Source: Schistocerca nitens
Lineage: Eukaryota; Arthropoda; Insecta; Orthoptera; Acrididae
Direction of reading: 5' to 3'
NCBI RefSeq assembly: GCF_023898315.1
Contig: NC_064622.1
Coordinates: 278,433,503 to 278,497,502 of the forward strand
Length of the DNA: 64,000 nucleotides
The notes under the pieces are model-generated. The model saw only the letters and a program-made list of their open reading frames with translations. It searched no databases and had not been told where the DNA came from. Numbering within the stretch: the first letter of the stretch is position 1; each line of letters begins with the position of its first letter. A program made the translations under genes and the position numbers. Shown here piece after piece: positions 32,899-44,079 of this stretch.

Positions 32899-33869
32899 CT
32901 ATGATCGACAATTTGTACAGAAACCAGATGGCAGTTATAAGAGTCGAGGGGCATGAAAGGGAAGCAGTGGTTGGGAAAGGAGTGAGACAGGGTTGTAGCC
33001 TTTCCCCGATGTTATTCAATCTGTATATTGAGCAAGCAGTAAAGGAAACAAAAGAAAAATTCGGAGTAGGTACTAAAATTCATGGAGAAGAAGTAAAAAC
33101 TTTGAGGTTCGCCGATGACGTAATTCTGTCAGAGACAGCAAAGGACTTGGAAGAGCAGTTGAACGGAATGGACAGTGTCTTGAAAGGAGGATATAAGATG
33201 AACATCAACAAAAGCAAAACGAGGATAATGGAATGTAGTCAAATTAAATCGGGTGATGCTGAGGGGATTAGATTAGGAAATGAGACACTTAAAGTAGTAA
33301 AGGAGTTTTGCTATTTAGGGAGCAAAATAACTGATGATGGTCGAAGTAGAGAGGATATAAAATGTAGACTGGCAATGGCAAGGAAATCGTTTCTGAAGAA
33401 GAGAAATTTGTTAACATCGAGTATAGATTTAAGTGTCAGGAAGTCGTTTCTGAAAGTATTTGTATGGAGTGTAGCCATGTGTGGAAGTGAAACATGGACG
33501 ATAACCAGTTTGGACAAGAAGAGAATAGAAGCTTTCGAAATGTGGTGCTACAGAAGAATGCTGAAGATTAGATGGGTAGATCACATAACTAATGAGGAGG
33601 TATTGAATAGGATTGGGGAGAAGAGAAGTTTGTGGCACAACTTGACTAGAAGAAGGGATCGGTTGGTAGGACATGTTCTGAGGCATCAAGGGATCACAAA
33701 TTTAGCATTGGAGGGCAGCGTGGAGGGTAAAAATCGTAGAGGGAGACCAAGAGATGAATACACTAAGCAGATTCAGAAGGATGTAGGTTGCAGTAGGTAC
33801 TGGGAGATGAAGAAGCTTGCACAGGATAGAGTAGCATGGAGAGCTGCATCAAACCAGTCTCAGGACTGA
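32892..33869 (+). pseudogene. RTE reverse transcriptase C-terminal half, open frame
   Basis: 325 codons. The first six residues (MYTMID) come from target-site DNA; RTE sequence starts at NLYRNQMAV. Then VRQGCSLSPMLFNLY, LRFADDVILSE (catalytic FADD, one residue shorter than FADDIVILSE at 16240), the thumb and C-terminal region with YLGSKITDDGRSRED, RRGRPRDEY and VAWRAASNQSQD. No stop in 978 bp, so insertion was recent. Endonuclease and RT fingers are missing. Confidence 0.93.
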
Positions 33870-33890
33870 AGACCACAACAACAACAACAA
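32910..33890 (+). mobile_element. 5'-truncated RTE-clade LINE, young copy
   Basis: The last 981 bp of the RTE element, ending (CAA)n, with target duplication CTATGATCGAC (32899-32909, 33891-33901). Similarity to the 16036-17027 copy is very high by eye. Simple 5' truncation. Confidence 0.96.
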
Positions 33891-33901
33891 CTATGATCGA
33901 C

Positions 33902-34300
33902 GTGCTAGAAATATGTAGATAACCTAATTGCAGTGATGTAGGATGCTTTCTGCTATACTTTGGAGTATATAACCGAAGGGACGTACTGCACAATCTGTAT
34001 TTGCAATCTAGTGTATGGTACTTGCAAAGTAGTGGACGGGTGATTTAGCGATGATACAGAAACTGGGAAGCATTCTGCTGTGTCACTGGCTAGCCCTGAA
34101 ATTACGGAACAACTGGAAAAATTGGTAAAATTGATCACACTACCAACTGCGTTGCTTGTTACTGTACACTGTCCCATATCGACAGCGTCTTTCACACCCT
34201 ATCAGTGCAGTTACACTGTTGATTACCACATGATGATTGACTGACACCACTTGTGTGAGATGAAGAGAGGCTTGGTGGAGCCCTGGACATCTTCTAATTG
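33902..34300. other. Unassigned
   Basis: No gene recognised. Confidence 0.4.
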
Positions 34301-36075
34301 TAACTATGGAGCATGGGATTAAATGTAGACGTCATCACCTTCAGATAGTTGTTTGGAAGCATTTCTCAATTCTGAAGACTCGTCCTATTTCCATATGATT
34401 CGTTGCCCTCCACATTCTTTTTCGCCAATAAGGTAACAATACCTCTTTTTATTTCTACTACCTCATGCATGTTGTGAACAGCACCTTCCAGCGATAGTAC
34501 ACACCGGAACGCTAATCATGTACATGACTCCAAAATGAGTAAATAATGCTCTTCAAAATGGAATGCTGAGACATCTGCTACCCCATCACTATGGAAGATG
34601 ACATTAACTGTACAGGTCATCACCTCCACATAGCTATTTGTCAATGTTCTACAATGCAATAAACTCTTCCAGTTTCCATATGTTGTGATGTCTTCCACAT
34701 TTTTGTCAGTGAGAAACATCAGCTCTGTGTTTTACTTCTACCATCCTGTGTGTTGTGGGAGCAGCATAGTTCACACCATGTGATATTTGGCTTTCTGTGA
34801 GAGCCAGTTTATCGAAACATGTTAATGTGTGTACAAAGTTGTAGTCATATACTGCTTGGATGTGTTACAGCTGAAAAACAATTTATTAAATTGTTTATGA
34901 AAGAACAACACGGGATCCTTCTCGTGTGATTGATAATCTGTTGGACACGCCATTCCTCCAGTACAGGCAACAAAACTTTACACAGGTCTGTGCAAGCAAC
35001 TTCGACCAGTGGCCACCAGCTCCATTGGAGTCATACGAGATACGTAATACGCTCAATGTGAACACGCAGCCTGTATTTGTTTTTCGATATAGTGGAAGAG
35101 AGAGACGCGGTAAAATCATATAGCAGGTTCTATTACAAGGACTGGTATAACTAGTTAAGTCTAGATGCAGCATAATTTTTTATCTGCTCTGGATGTTACG
35201 AAATAATGATGAGTAATGCTCTCAAATGTACTAAATGACTCGATAGATACTGATCTACATCGGTATTTCATATGTCTGAAATGAATGTAATGCCCTCATG
35301 CATGACAATCTGTAATTCGAACAGGAAGAATGCTTTCAAACTATATCAATTTTGCGTATAAAACTAAAATCTATGCTGATGGATCATAACTGTTTTCATT
35401 ATTATCATCACAATTGCTTGTCTAAAAATAGGTGTTACCACAAGCCCTGTGTTATTTCACACTTCATAACTTCTCATTATAAAGTAGACACAATTTGAAT
35501 TATAGCTCATTGTGGAATCTAGAAATGATAATGTTGTTCCCGACATGTGAGTAGATTGCGTGAAATCTACTGTTCTATGACGATCAAATTGCTTATGAAA
35601 CAAGAATGCCAAAATCTGCTGCTATTGCGAATGATTGGCTGCTGGATGACAGAAACTTTACACACAGGTCGCTAGAGGCGAGTTATGGAGCAGAAAATGT
35701 CAGATGTCATCATGCAAACGGTATTTGTATTTGATGTGTCAGAGGAATCTTATAGGGTTCTCTACTAGGTGATGTTAGGAGGTTCTACTACAAAACATGC
35801 TCTCACGATTTGTTTCATAAGCCCCAGCGCAATATAGCCACATTGGTACATTGTAATCTGCCATAGTGCACAAAACAGTAACATCCTCTTGAATTATAGC
35901 TTGTTGTTGGCAAACGTAAAACGATTGTGTTTTTTCGATATGTGATCAAATGGCGTGAAACAGACTGCTCTGTGATGTTGTTTCACGTGTCTGAAGTGTT
36001 TGTAATATACAGCTGGATGACAATTTGTTTACAGACACTTATCTGAACGTGAGGGACGCTCTCAAGCCATGTAAT
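34300..36075. repeat. Diverged long-period tandem repeats
   Basis: Units near 34313-34500 and 34597-34790 align loosely (GTCATCACC, TTCCATATG, CTACC, TGTGTTGTG in order; period about 285 bp). A second pair, from about 34885 and 35590, shares CTTTACACAnAGGTC, GTATTTGT and GGTTCTATTACAA/GGTTCTACTACAA, with period about 700 bp. Heavily diverged, hence old. No coding content. Confidence 0.5.
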
Positions 36076-36080
36076 TTGTA

Positions 36081-38042
36081 CAGTCGTGGACAAAACGAGC
36101 GAGACCCCTCGCCTTTTCGTTATGCTGATCCGCACAGCTTTAAAATCTGCTACACAGCGTAACAGGCAAGGCGACGAAGTGCTACCAACGTACTATGCAC
36201 AGGAGTGAAATTGACAGACTATCCGAACTTTGTCAGACTGTTTTCAGTCATGTGTATGACTATGCCGATTAGTGTGTTAAACACAACGCGTAAATATAAG
36301 ATGTAAATGAAAGAAGAAACGCTAGTTTCAAAAAATGGATCAAATGGCTCTGAGCACTATGCGACTTAAATTCTGAGGTCATCAGTCGCCTAGAACTTAG
36401 AACTAATTAAACCTAACTAACCTAAGGACATCACACACATCCATGCCCGAGGCAGGATTCGAACCTGCGACCGTAGCGGACGCTCGGCTCCAGACTGTAG
36501 CGCTTAGAACCGCTCGGCCACTCCGGCCGGCCGCTAGTTTCAGACCAATAAAAATGAATTTCAGTTTATCGAGACAACATGACTGTTTTAGTAAAACAAA
36601 CTACCCCAGATCGTTACGAATTAGCAAAATATTATGCGTATTCGGCCACGAACAGTGTCAACGTTCAGACCAGTCATACTGGATTACCGTTGCTGATCTA
36701 CCATGAAAATGTGCAAATTTAGCAATGCATGAAGATTCATAACGAAATTCAGTCAAGAATCATTCAGTGCCACACGTAAGTCAATTCAGTTATTGACAGA
36801 AGCGGAAAAAGTAATTAGTAAGAAGTACGAAATTCTACAAGATCTTCATATTTACATCCACAGGACGCCGGTACAGAATAAAGGTAGCAATAAAACGTAT
36901 TGGGGGAGCGAGAATTTCTTAGAATTGCTTTACTGCCAGTCTATCTGCCTCCATAGAGATTAGAACCGAAAACAAACCAGACCACCCCTGCAGTAGCAAA
37001 CACCTTTCACTACGCTAGCAGACAACCCAGGCAAACAGCCCTCTATTATTACCCCATACTTGAATAAGCCGGCAATTTCGCAATGAAAATGGCAAAATGA
37101 TCTGCAGTTTATGTTGCACAGAGCTTTCTGGACTCAAAAACAAGAATTTTCTACCTTTATGTCACCGCTTATGTGACAATCATTCGGGATGTTTATCGAA
37201 ATAACAAAATACTGTTATTAGCGAGTAAATTTAATAGGATGATTCTGCACCACCCCAGGAAATAAACGGCTACATAGCTGCCAAACGTATTCTACAATGT
37301 TTCGAATTCTCCATTAGACTAGCCACAGCCAGAAAACGTTCATTAGCCGAAGTGTTTCTTAAGCTACCTGGCAATGAGAATGCTCGCACTTCTAAAACGC
37401 GGTGGCATTAATACTGGGATCTGAATTACTACGTGTATAGGCAAATGGACTTTATTTGCATTCCTGTAAACGTGATTTGGATCGAAAGCATAGCTACGAG
37501 TAATATGCTGATGTATCGACTGGAACCAGAACATTTCCAATAAAGAGTAGGGAGGATTATTTATGCGGCCCTCATCTTCAGTAACTGTCGTAGCTGTTTT
37601 CTTTGTTAGGATTTCGTCATCTAAATTGGTAAAAATGGAACTCTGCTAGTCTCACTTTCTTGACTGTCTGCCTGTCTACCTTAAAACCCGTTTTGCTAAT
37701 TCGTAACGATCTGGGTTACTTTGTCTTACTAAAACAGTTATGTTATCTCGATAAGCTGAAATTTATTTTTATTAGTACAATTCATACTAATTAGCGTTTC
37801 TTCTTTCATTTATATCTTATATTTATGGGTTGTGTTTAACACACTAATCAGCATTAATATAGTCATTCACTTGATTGAAAACGGTCTGAGAAAATTCAGT
37901 TTGTCAGTTTCACGCCTGTGCATAGTACTGTATGTTGGTAGCACTTCGTCGCCTTGCCTGTTATGCTGTGTAGCAGACTTTAAAGCTGTGCGGATCAGCA
38001 TAACGAAAAGGCGAGGGGTCTCACTCGTTTTGTCCACGACTG
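36081..38042. mobile_element. Non-autonomous element with about 350-bp TIRs
   Basis: The left terminus CAGTCGTGGACAAAACGAG (36081) and its reverse complement ending 38042 extend inward as imperfect inverted repeats of about 345 bp (36081-36629 minus the SINE) and 352 bp (37691-38042). TA flanks on both sides. The central about 1.06 kb (36630-37690) has no substantial open frame. TA target plus a CAGTnGTGGnCAAAA-like end suggests the Tc1/mariner superfamily, mobilised in trans. A SINE has inserted in the left TIR. Confidence 0.88.
36331..36531 (-). mobile_element. SINE family A inside a TIR
   Basis: Antisense, about 201 bp, with target duplication CGCTAGTTTCA (36320-36330, 36532-36542). Later than the host element. 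Confidence 0.95.
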
Positions 38043-38238
38043 TACATCGAGCAGAAATAAACTGCTTAACATAGATGTTTTTTCTTCAGAGTTTAAATTC
38101 TCGCTTTTTCTTTACTCCAATGACGGTTTTTCAAATTAACGAGGTCATAGTGCAGTGGTTGGTAGTTTTGTACCAAAATAGTGGAAGCTTTTTTTTCGAT
38201 TTTGCATAGGAGATGTGTAGCCCGACCTCTGCAGTTTG

Positions 38239-38438
38239 CCGGCCGGTGTGGCCGAGCGGTTCTAGGCGCTTCAGTCTGGAACCACGCGACCGGTACGGTC
38301 GCAGATTCGAATCCTGCCTCGGGCATGGTTGTGTGTGATGTCCTTAGGTTAGTTAGGTTTAAGTAGTTCTAAGTTCTAGGGGACTGATGACCTCAGATGT
38401 TAAGTCCCATAGTGCTCACAGCCATTTGAACCATTTTG
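38239..38438 (+). mobile_element. SINE family A
   Basis: Sense, 200 bp, with A and B boxes. Perfect 15-bp target duplication GACCTCTGCAGTTTG (38224-38238, 38439-38453). Confidence 0.96.
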
Positions 38439-38453
38439 GACCTCTGCAGTTTG

Positions 38454-40109
38454 GTCATCTGTAATCAGCAGCGGTGCTGTAGAGTTTTTTGTTTTTTTTT
38501 TTCACTTTTGTGGATGTCACAAAATAATGGGAACAGAGGGAGAGAGAGATGTGAATTGTGTCCTGTAATCAAACATAAAAACTATCCAATTTTGCTTATA
38601 AAACTAAAAGAAAATGGACTACACCTATTTTTGTGAAAAGAGGACATTTATTATTGTCAGGATTGTGTTTTCTTTTTTTAATAGATGCTCACTTATAGGA
38701 GGTGCGTTCACAAGTGTTCTCCGTCACAGGACGGTATAAAGTTGCGAGGCAGCTGTGCTCTGGTCAGGGCGAGGCTACATTTTAGCATCATTTACCTCAC
38801 TGTGTTTGGTAGGCCGCCGGCGTTACGGCCTTTTGAGTTAGTGCAGAGCCACAGCGTGGAGCACCCAGCCACGTGGTCCACCGGGGAGGATGCTCCAACC
38901 GCACCTGACCGAAGACTGTGCTCCTAAATGTGTCAGGGACTGCAGCTGGCAGAACCGGTGACAGCTGGCCCTTTGAAAAAGCCCATATCCCCTCCGCAGG
39001 TGGAGGGAGGAAGAGAGGAGGTAAGCGGGCCTCTAATTTCGCCAGGTTATGACCGTACGCCAAGGAGAACACAATTTCCAAGTGCCGCCCGTCTCCCCTG
39101 GTACAATCTTTTACGGCGATGATTTTCCGCAGTCCCAAGTACATTATGACCCATTGATGTGAGTTCTGTTTTTTTTTCACGGTAATTTCGATGTGTAATT
39201 AGAACAGTGATTTTTTTCCATTAGTTGTGGTAGCATGTGCTGGCATCGATTACCTGAGCTGCAGGGTGATTGTCAAGTAACGCAGGGGGAGGCATCTGTA
39301 GTGAAGTCTGGCGTCAACTTCTGATAGATACAGTCCTCAGCTGTATGCTTAAAGATAATACATTTATTAAACTCCTCTCCGTCCAATACCAGCATCTTGT
39401 CACTTGAATACATTTCCCACCAAAAAATAAAGATAGTACCTTCCACTACAGCCTTTATCCCACCAGCTTGTAGGTGAAGGGTAGAGTTTGGGTACGTCTG
39501 CCACGAGTTTTGAGTGGTATTGTGAAATTTTTTTCCAGCAGGGTAACACCAGATGTAAGGCATCGTCAATGTTTGGACGAGTTTAGGCCCTCTTGTGTAG
39601 TGCTATGTATATAATTATGTAATTAGGACCGATCTTTATGATTAATTACATAGTTAGGACCGATCTTTACTTCAGTATCCCAACCGAAATAAATACACTA
39701 ACCTGAGCTTCCTCCCTTGCATCCGAACAGTTTCCATGTTTTGGGAGGGCTGACTTGGGCTTTCTTGCCAGAAGGACCGGGCTTCAGGTCCTGGAAAGGA
39801 CATCACCATTTTTAATTTCCAACCAATTCCCAGATGTGCGGGGACGGGGGGCGATGTCAGCACAGTCAAGGGACAATGAAGGTCTCGCCAAAGTTAGAAA
39901 TTCCCGCCAAAATTCGAAATTCTCTCCAATAGAGTAGGGATGGGGAGGGTAGGGGTGTGAATGGGGAGGGGGTGGAAGGGGAGGGGGTGGGAATCCATGT
40001 GACGTCATCTGGGGATGGGAGTGGTGGGTTCGTGGGGAAGAGTGGGAGTAATTAATTGCCCCACCTCCCTATTACTTATATATTCTCGACACTGTTTCGC
40101 AAAAAGAAT
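38454..40109. other. Unassigned, with exon-like patch and tandem repeat
   Basis: 38750-39110 is GC-richer and includes GAGAGGAG followed by GTAAGC at 39021, a good splice-donor match, but no credible coding exon. 39612-39671 holds two copies of an approximately 30-bp unit containing TTAGGACCGATCTTTA. A 98-codon minus frame (39273-39569) has no recognised domain. Confidence 0.35.
39946..39992 (+). repeat. G-run cluster, possible G-quadruplex
   Basis: At least six runs of three or more G within about 50 bp (GGGGAGGGTAGGGG, GGGGAGGGGGTGG, GGGGAGGGGGTGGG). The plus strand meets the simple G3+N1-7 quadruplex pattern. Function unknown. Confidence 0.7.
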
Positions 40110-40625
40110 TTAGCCTCTCTATAATGTTCACTTGTCGTCGAACCTACTGCTAACAAGTCTAGCAATTGCTTTGTCATCTGCCTTAAAACGCGGAGATCTC
40201 AAACATTTGAGCAGTACTCAAAAATGGGTCGTGCTAATTACAAGCGGTTTCCTTTATAGATGAGGTACCCTTCCTCAACATTCTCCCAGTTAACTGAAGT
40301 AGACCACTGACCTTCCCTAATATCGAGCCGGCCGCGGTGGCCGAGCGGTTCTAGGCGCTTCAGTCCGGAACCGCGCGGCTCCTACGGTCGCGGGTTCGAA
40401 TCCTGCCGCGGGCATGGATGTGTGTTATGTCCTTAGGTTAGTTAGGTTTAAGTAGTTCTAAGTTCTAGGGGACTGATGACCTCAGATGTTAAGTCCCATA
40501 GTGCTCAGAGCCATTTGAACCATTTGAACCTAATACCGACCTTAAATGCTCGTTCCATTTCATATCGCTTTACAACGTTATGCCAAGATTTTTAACCAGC
40601 TTCGCTGTGTCAATGAGCACACCAC
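40110..40625 (-). pseudogene. CR1/Jockey-like LINE RT thumb fragment, SINE-interrupted
   Basis: Minus-strand words LVKNLGITL, SDMKWNEHL (40530-40600) and, beyond the SINE, ARPIFEYCSNV (40180-40215) correspond to the region after the YADD box. Frames broken. Confidence 0.65.
40327..40528 (+). mobile_element. SINE family A
   Basis: Sense, about 202 bp, A and B boxes visible. Target duplication CCTAATATCGA / CCTAATACCGA (40316-40326, 40529-40539; one difference). Confidence 0.95.
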
Positions 40626-40700
40626 CTGCCACCTGTGAGTGGTTACTGCATTTTCGTGTCGAACATTGGCAGTGGTGTTATTAATGTGTCAGTCCAGCGT
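40626..40700 (-). mobile_element. Tc1 family D terminal fragment
   Basis: CACCTGTGAGTGGTTACTGC followed by TTATTAATGTGTCAGTCCAGC parallels the end of the element at 7170-7243. One-ended remnant. Confidence 0.6.
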
Positions 40701-41184
40701 TTAAGATTCCCCTGAAAAGTGCACAGGACCAGTATTTATACATTGCGAGGAGACTGGAAGCTGCTTTGGGTGCAAACGGGTTTGCTATAATCGTCGTAAT
40801 GTTTTGTGTGTCCGTATTTTTGTCCGCACCCTGTATCTGAGAATCTATTCCGTTCCCTCGGATCTTGGTTAACAGCCTGCAGATCAGCCATCGTTCAGTA
40901 CTGAGCTAAGGCCGGTATTACACTATCAAATTTCTTTGTCAAATATCTTTGTCCAATATCTTTGTCGAAGATATTTGATGGTGTAATAGGGAACTTTGTC
41001 AAATGTCGTCCAATATTTGATCAAATCTAGGACCTCGCTGTAGATTTAATCAAAGAAGTCGCTTGTATTCTGTTGACTGTAATATGACATGTTACCACAT
41101 GGAGCCCTAGCATCGCTGCATTCTGTCGTGTGTAGTGTTTTTATAAACATTTCGGATAAATACAATTGCTGTGTGCCGACAACT

Positions 41185-41275
41185 ACAAAATTAATAGAGA
41201 TGTATGAAGGTGATGAGGCGCTTTACAACGTGAGGCACGCTGAATACAAAAATAGATTACGAAGATTGGAGACCT
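41185..41275 (+). pseudogene. MADF/Myb-like protein remnant
   Basis: The frame reads KLIEMYEGDEALYNVRHAEYKNR, matching the start of MADF domains (family pattern: LIELYESHECLYNVRSPEYKNR-like). In Harbinger elements the second gene encodes such a DNA-binding partner, which helps nuclear import of the transposase. Only about 30 residues remain before a stop. Confidence 0.7.
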
Positions 41276-41288
41276 GACGTGACGTAAC

Positions 41289-41522
41289 CTAACCCTCTCC
41301 TGTAGCAAGGAATCGGAGTGTTACAGTGAGCCTGTCTTCTGCAGATGTAGCAGTTCTTAAGTGAATATTGTGCTTTGTGATATGAGGATACATTTCATTG
41401 AGCACATACAGAAATGTATGCTTATCCATTGTTAAGTAATTGATGTACGACTTGACGTCCTTCACTATGAGCTCACGTAACAAGTTTTGTTGAATGCATT
41501 TATCGTGTCGTCGTAAACCCAC
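41289..41522 (-). pseudogene. Harbinger transposase N-terminal remnant
   Basis: 77 codons. ELIVKDVKSYINYLTMD then FLYVLNEMYPHITK and EDRLTVTLRFLATGE, the conserved N-terminal region of HARBI1-type transposases. The DDE catalytic part, which should follow, is deleted at about 41289. Confidence 0.85.
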
Positions 41523-41542
41523 GGCTTCACCCAGCTATGTAT

Positions 41543-41556
41543 CCCCCCCCCCCCCC
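41543..41556. repeat. Poly-C tract
   Basis: Fourteen consecutive C within the Harbinger remnant. Confidence 0.9.
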
Positions 41557-41789
41557 GCTTATCTTCCGCATATGCACACAGTGCAACTGTGGTACATGCA
41601 ACTGCTGCAGTTAATAATAAGTTGTTGTTGTCAGCCATCTTGAACTTTGACGAAAAATATGATGACAGTGTAATACCCCTTCTAGCACTACTTCAAAGAT
41701 CTTTGTCAAATATATTTGACGGAATATTTGATCACATCTTTGATCAAATCTTTGAAAAAGAAATTTGATAGTGTAATACCGGCCTAAGC

Positions 41790-42180
41790 GCCGTTGTGCT
41801 GACGTTTCGTGTAGCGTCAGCTCACGCCCGTCGCTTTCCGTCCCGCTGAGCGCAGTGCTAATCGGCCAGCAGAACTGGACCGGCGTCTGGCCCCGTGTCG
41901 CCGCCGCACAGCTGGCCGTCCGCATTCCGGCGGGCGGCAGGTTTCACCGCAGACGGTAGACACCAGAGTGTGCCGGAAGAGGGGCGTGCTAAGCGGCGAG
42001 CACGCCGCCGGCTTCCTTCCGTCGCCCCGGCCTACACCGGAGACCGCTCACGTCGCCTCGGACGTCCGGTGCGAGCTGCCGTTACATCAGCCGCTCTGGC
42101 CCCTTCACTCAGCGGGGGAGGAACGGGGACAGAGGTCAACGCACCGCCCGTCCACCTTACACGTCATCCGCACAACTTCA
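41790..42180. other. CpG-rich patch
   Basis: About 390 bp, GC- and CpG-rich, right beside the Harbinger remnant, beginning with a hairpin GCTGACG..GCGTCAGC (41799-41822). Open frames of 92 and 128 codons overlap but show no domain. It could be a promoter island or a repeat-derived block. Confidence 0.4.
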
Positions 42181-42183
42181 AAA

Positions 42184-42225
42184 CGTTGTTGTTGTTGTTG
42201 TGGTCTTCCGTCCGAAAACTGGTTA
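42184..42225 (-). mobile_element. RTE LINE 3'-end fragment
   Basis: (GTT)n GTGGTCTTCCGTCC is the reverse complement of the RTE 3' terminus. Only about 40 bp, an extreme 5' truncation or a remnant. Confidence 0.65.
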
Positions 42226-42300
42226 CATATAAATTACACAAATTAAAAGGTTGTCCAGTCAATCGAACATCTACCAACTGAGATATGAAGAGAATTTATA

Positions 42301-43688
42301 CACTACTGGTCATTAAAATTGCTACACCACAAAGATGACGTGCTACAGACGAGAAATTTAACCGACAGGAAGAAGATGCTGTCATATGCAAATGATTAGC
42401 TTCTCTGACCATTCACACAAGGTTGGCGCCGGTCGCGACTCCTACAAAGTGCTGACACGAAAGTTTCCAAGCGATTTCTCATACACAAACAGCAGTTGAC
42501 CGGCGTTGCCTGGTGAAACGTTGTTATGATGCCTTGTGTAAGGAGGAGAAATGCGTACCACCACGTTTCCGACTTTGATAAAGGTCAGATTGTAGCCTAT
42601 CGCGATTGCGGTTTATCCTATCGCGACATTGCTGCTCACGTTCGTCGAGATCCAATGACTGTTAGCAGAATATGGAATCGGTGGGTTCAGGACGGTAATA
42701 CGGGATTCCGTGCTGGATCCCAACGGCCTCGTATCACTACAGGCGAGATAACAGGCATCTTATCCGCATGGCTGTAACGGATCGTGTAGCTACATCTCGA
42801 TCCCTGAGTCAACAGATGGGGACGTTTGCAAGACAACAGTCATCTGCATGAACAATTCGACGACGTTTGCAGCAGCATGGACTATCAGCTCAGAGACCGT
42901 GGCTGCGGTTACCCTTGATGCTGCATCACAGACAGGAGTGCCTACGATGGTGTACTCAACGACGAACCTGAGTGCACGAATGGGAAAACGTAATTTTTTT
43001 CGGATTAATCCAGGTTCCGTTTACAGCATCTGATGGTCGCATCCGTGTTTGGCGACATCGCGGTGAACGCACATTGGAAGCGTGTATTCGTCATCGCCAT
43101 GCTAGCGTATCACCCGGGGTGATGGTATGGGGTGCCATTGGTGACACGTCTCGGTCACCTCTTGTTCGCATTGAAGGCACTTTGAACAGTGGACGTTACA
43201 TTTCCGATGCGTTACGACCCGTGGCTCTACCCTTCATTCGATCCCTGCGAAACCCGACATTTCAGCAGGATAATGCACGAGCGCATGTTGCAGGTCGTGT
43301 ACGGGCCTTTCTGGATACAGAAAATATTCGACTGCTGCCCTGGCCAGCATATTCTCCAGATCTCTCACCAACTGAAAACGTCTGGTCAATGGCTGGTCAC
43401 AATACGCCAGTCACTACTTTTGATGAACTGTGGTATCGTGTTGAAGCTGCATGGGCAGCTGCACCTGTACACGCCATCCAAGCTCTGTTTGACTCAATGC
43501 CCAGGCGTATCAAGGCTGTTGCTACGGCCAGAGGTGGTTGTTCTGGGTAGTGATTTCTCAGGATCTATGAACCCAAATTGCGTGGAAATGTAATCACATG
43601 TCAGTTCTAGTATAATATATTTGTCCAATGAATACCAGTTTATCATCTGCATATCTTCTTGGTGTAGCAATTTTAATGGCCAGTAGTG
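42301..43688 (+). mobile_element. Tc1-like element family B (DD34E)
   Basis: 1388 bp with termini CACTACTGGTCATTAAAATTG and its inverse ending GGCCAGTAGTG, TA flanks (42299-42300, 43689-43690). Same family as 12263, 59763 and 63620. Transposase gene present but broken. Confidence 0.95.
42526..43550 (+). pseudogene. Tc1 (DD34E) transposase, broken
   Basis: N-terminal HTH part 42526-42777 (FDKGQIVAYRDCGLSYRDIA) ends in a frameshift. The middle is shifted up to about 42970. The C-terminal half 42972-43550 is open and contains GVMVWGAI, QQDNARAHVAGR (second Asp) and SPDLSPTENVWS (Glu), 34 residues apart. The first-Asp block is disrupted around 42990. Confidence 0.92.
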
Positions 43689-44050
43689 TATTATCAATTA
43701 TCATCTTTTTATCGACTATGGAAAGACGTTTGTATCTAATTGTGGCAATTCATTCATTGTGCAAAAATAATAAAATAGGGGTCTGTGCTGTAAGGAATGG
43801 GAGAGAATCTGCCGAAATTATTTGAAGTATTAGAGAAGGCTGTCTACTGTCTCCATCCTTTCCAGAGTCTATGCTGACAATGCTGTTGTCCTTTTTGTGA
43901 TCTTCATTCCAAAGACTGGTACTCTAATAGCGTGCAAGCTCTTAATCTTCGAATAACTACTGCAACCCACATCCTTCTAACCCGTTTACTGGTATTCATC
44001 TCTCGGTCTCCCTCTAGAACTTTATTTACAATTTCAACGCATGCCCCCTT

Positions 44051-44068
44051 CCCCCCCCCCCCCCCCCC
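44051..44068. repeat. Poly-C tract
   Basis: Eighteen C, 11 bp from the 3' end of the minus-strand element A2. Confidence 0.9.
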
Positions 44069-44079
44069 TCGCGCATATA

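Larger units (their letters stand above)
40920..41784. mobile_element. PIF/Harbinger element remnant
   Basis: 865 bp bounded by GGCCGGTATTACACTATCAAA and its inverse, ending TAATACCGGCC, with TAA target duplication (40917-40919, 41785-41787), as expected for PIF/Harbinger. Inside are short remnants of both genes such elements carry: a MADF-like piece on the plus strand and a Harbinger transposase N-terminus on the minus strand. Most of both genes is missing, so the copy is non-autonomous. Sub-terminal ATCTTTGTC repeats thicken the TIRs. Confidence 0.92.

Noticed and set aside
36081-38042. Long terminal repeats of an LTR element
   Set aside because: The terminal repeats are inverted, not direct, and the flanks are TA.
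39273-39569. 98-codon minus-strand frame as a host exon
   Set aside because: No recognised domain, no splice signals at its ends, and a length attainable by chance.
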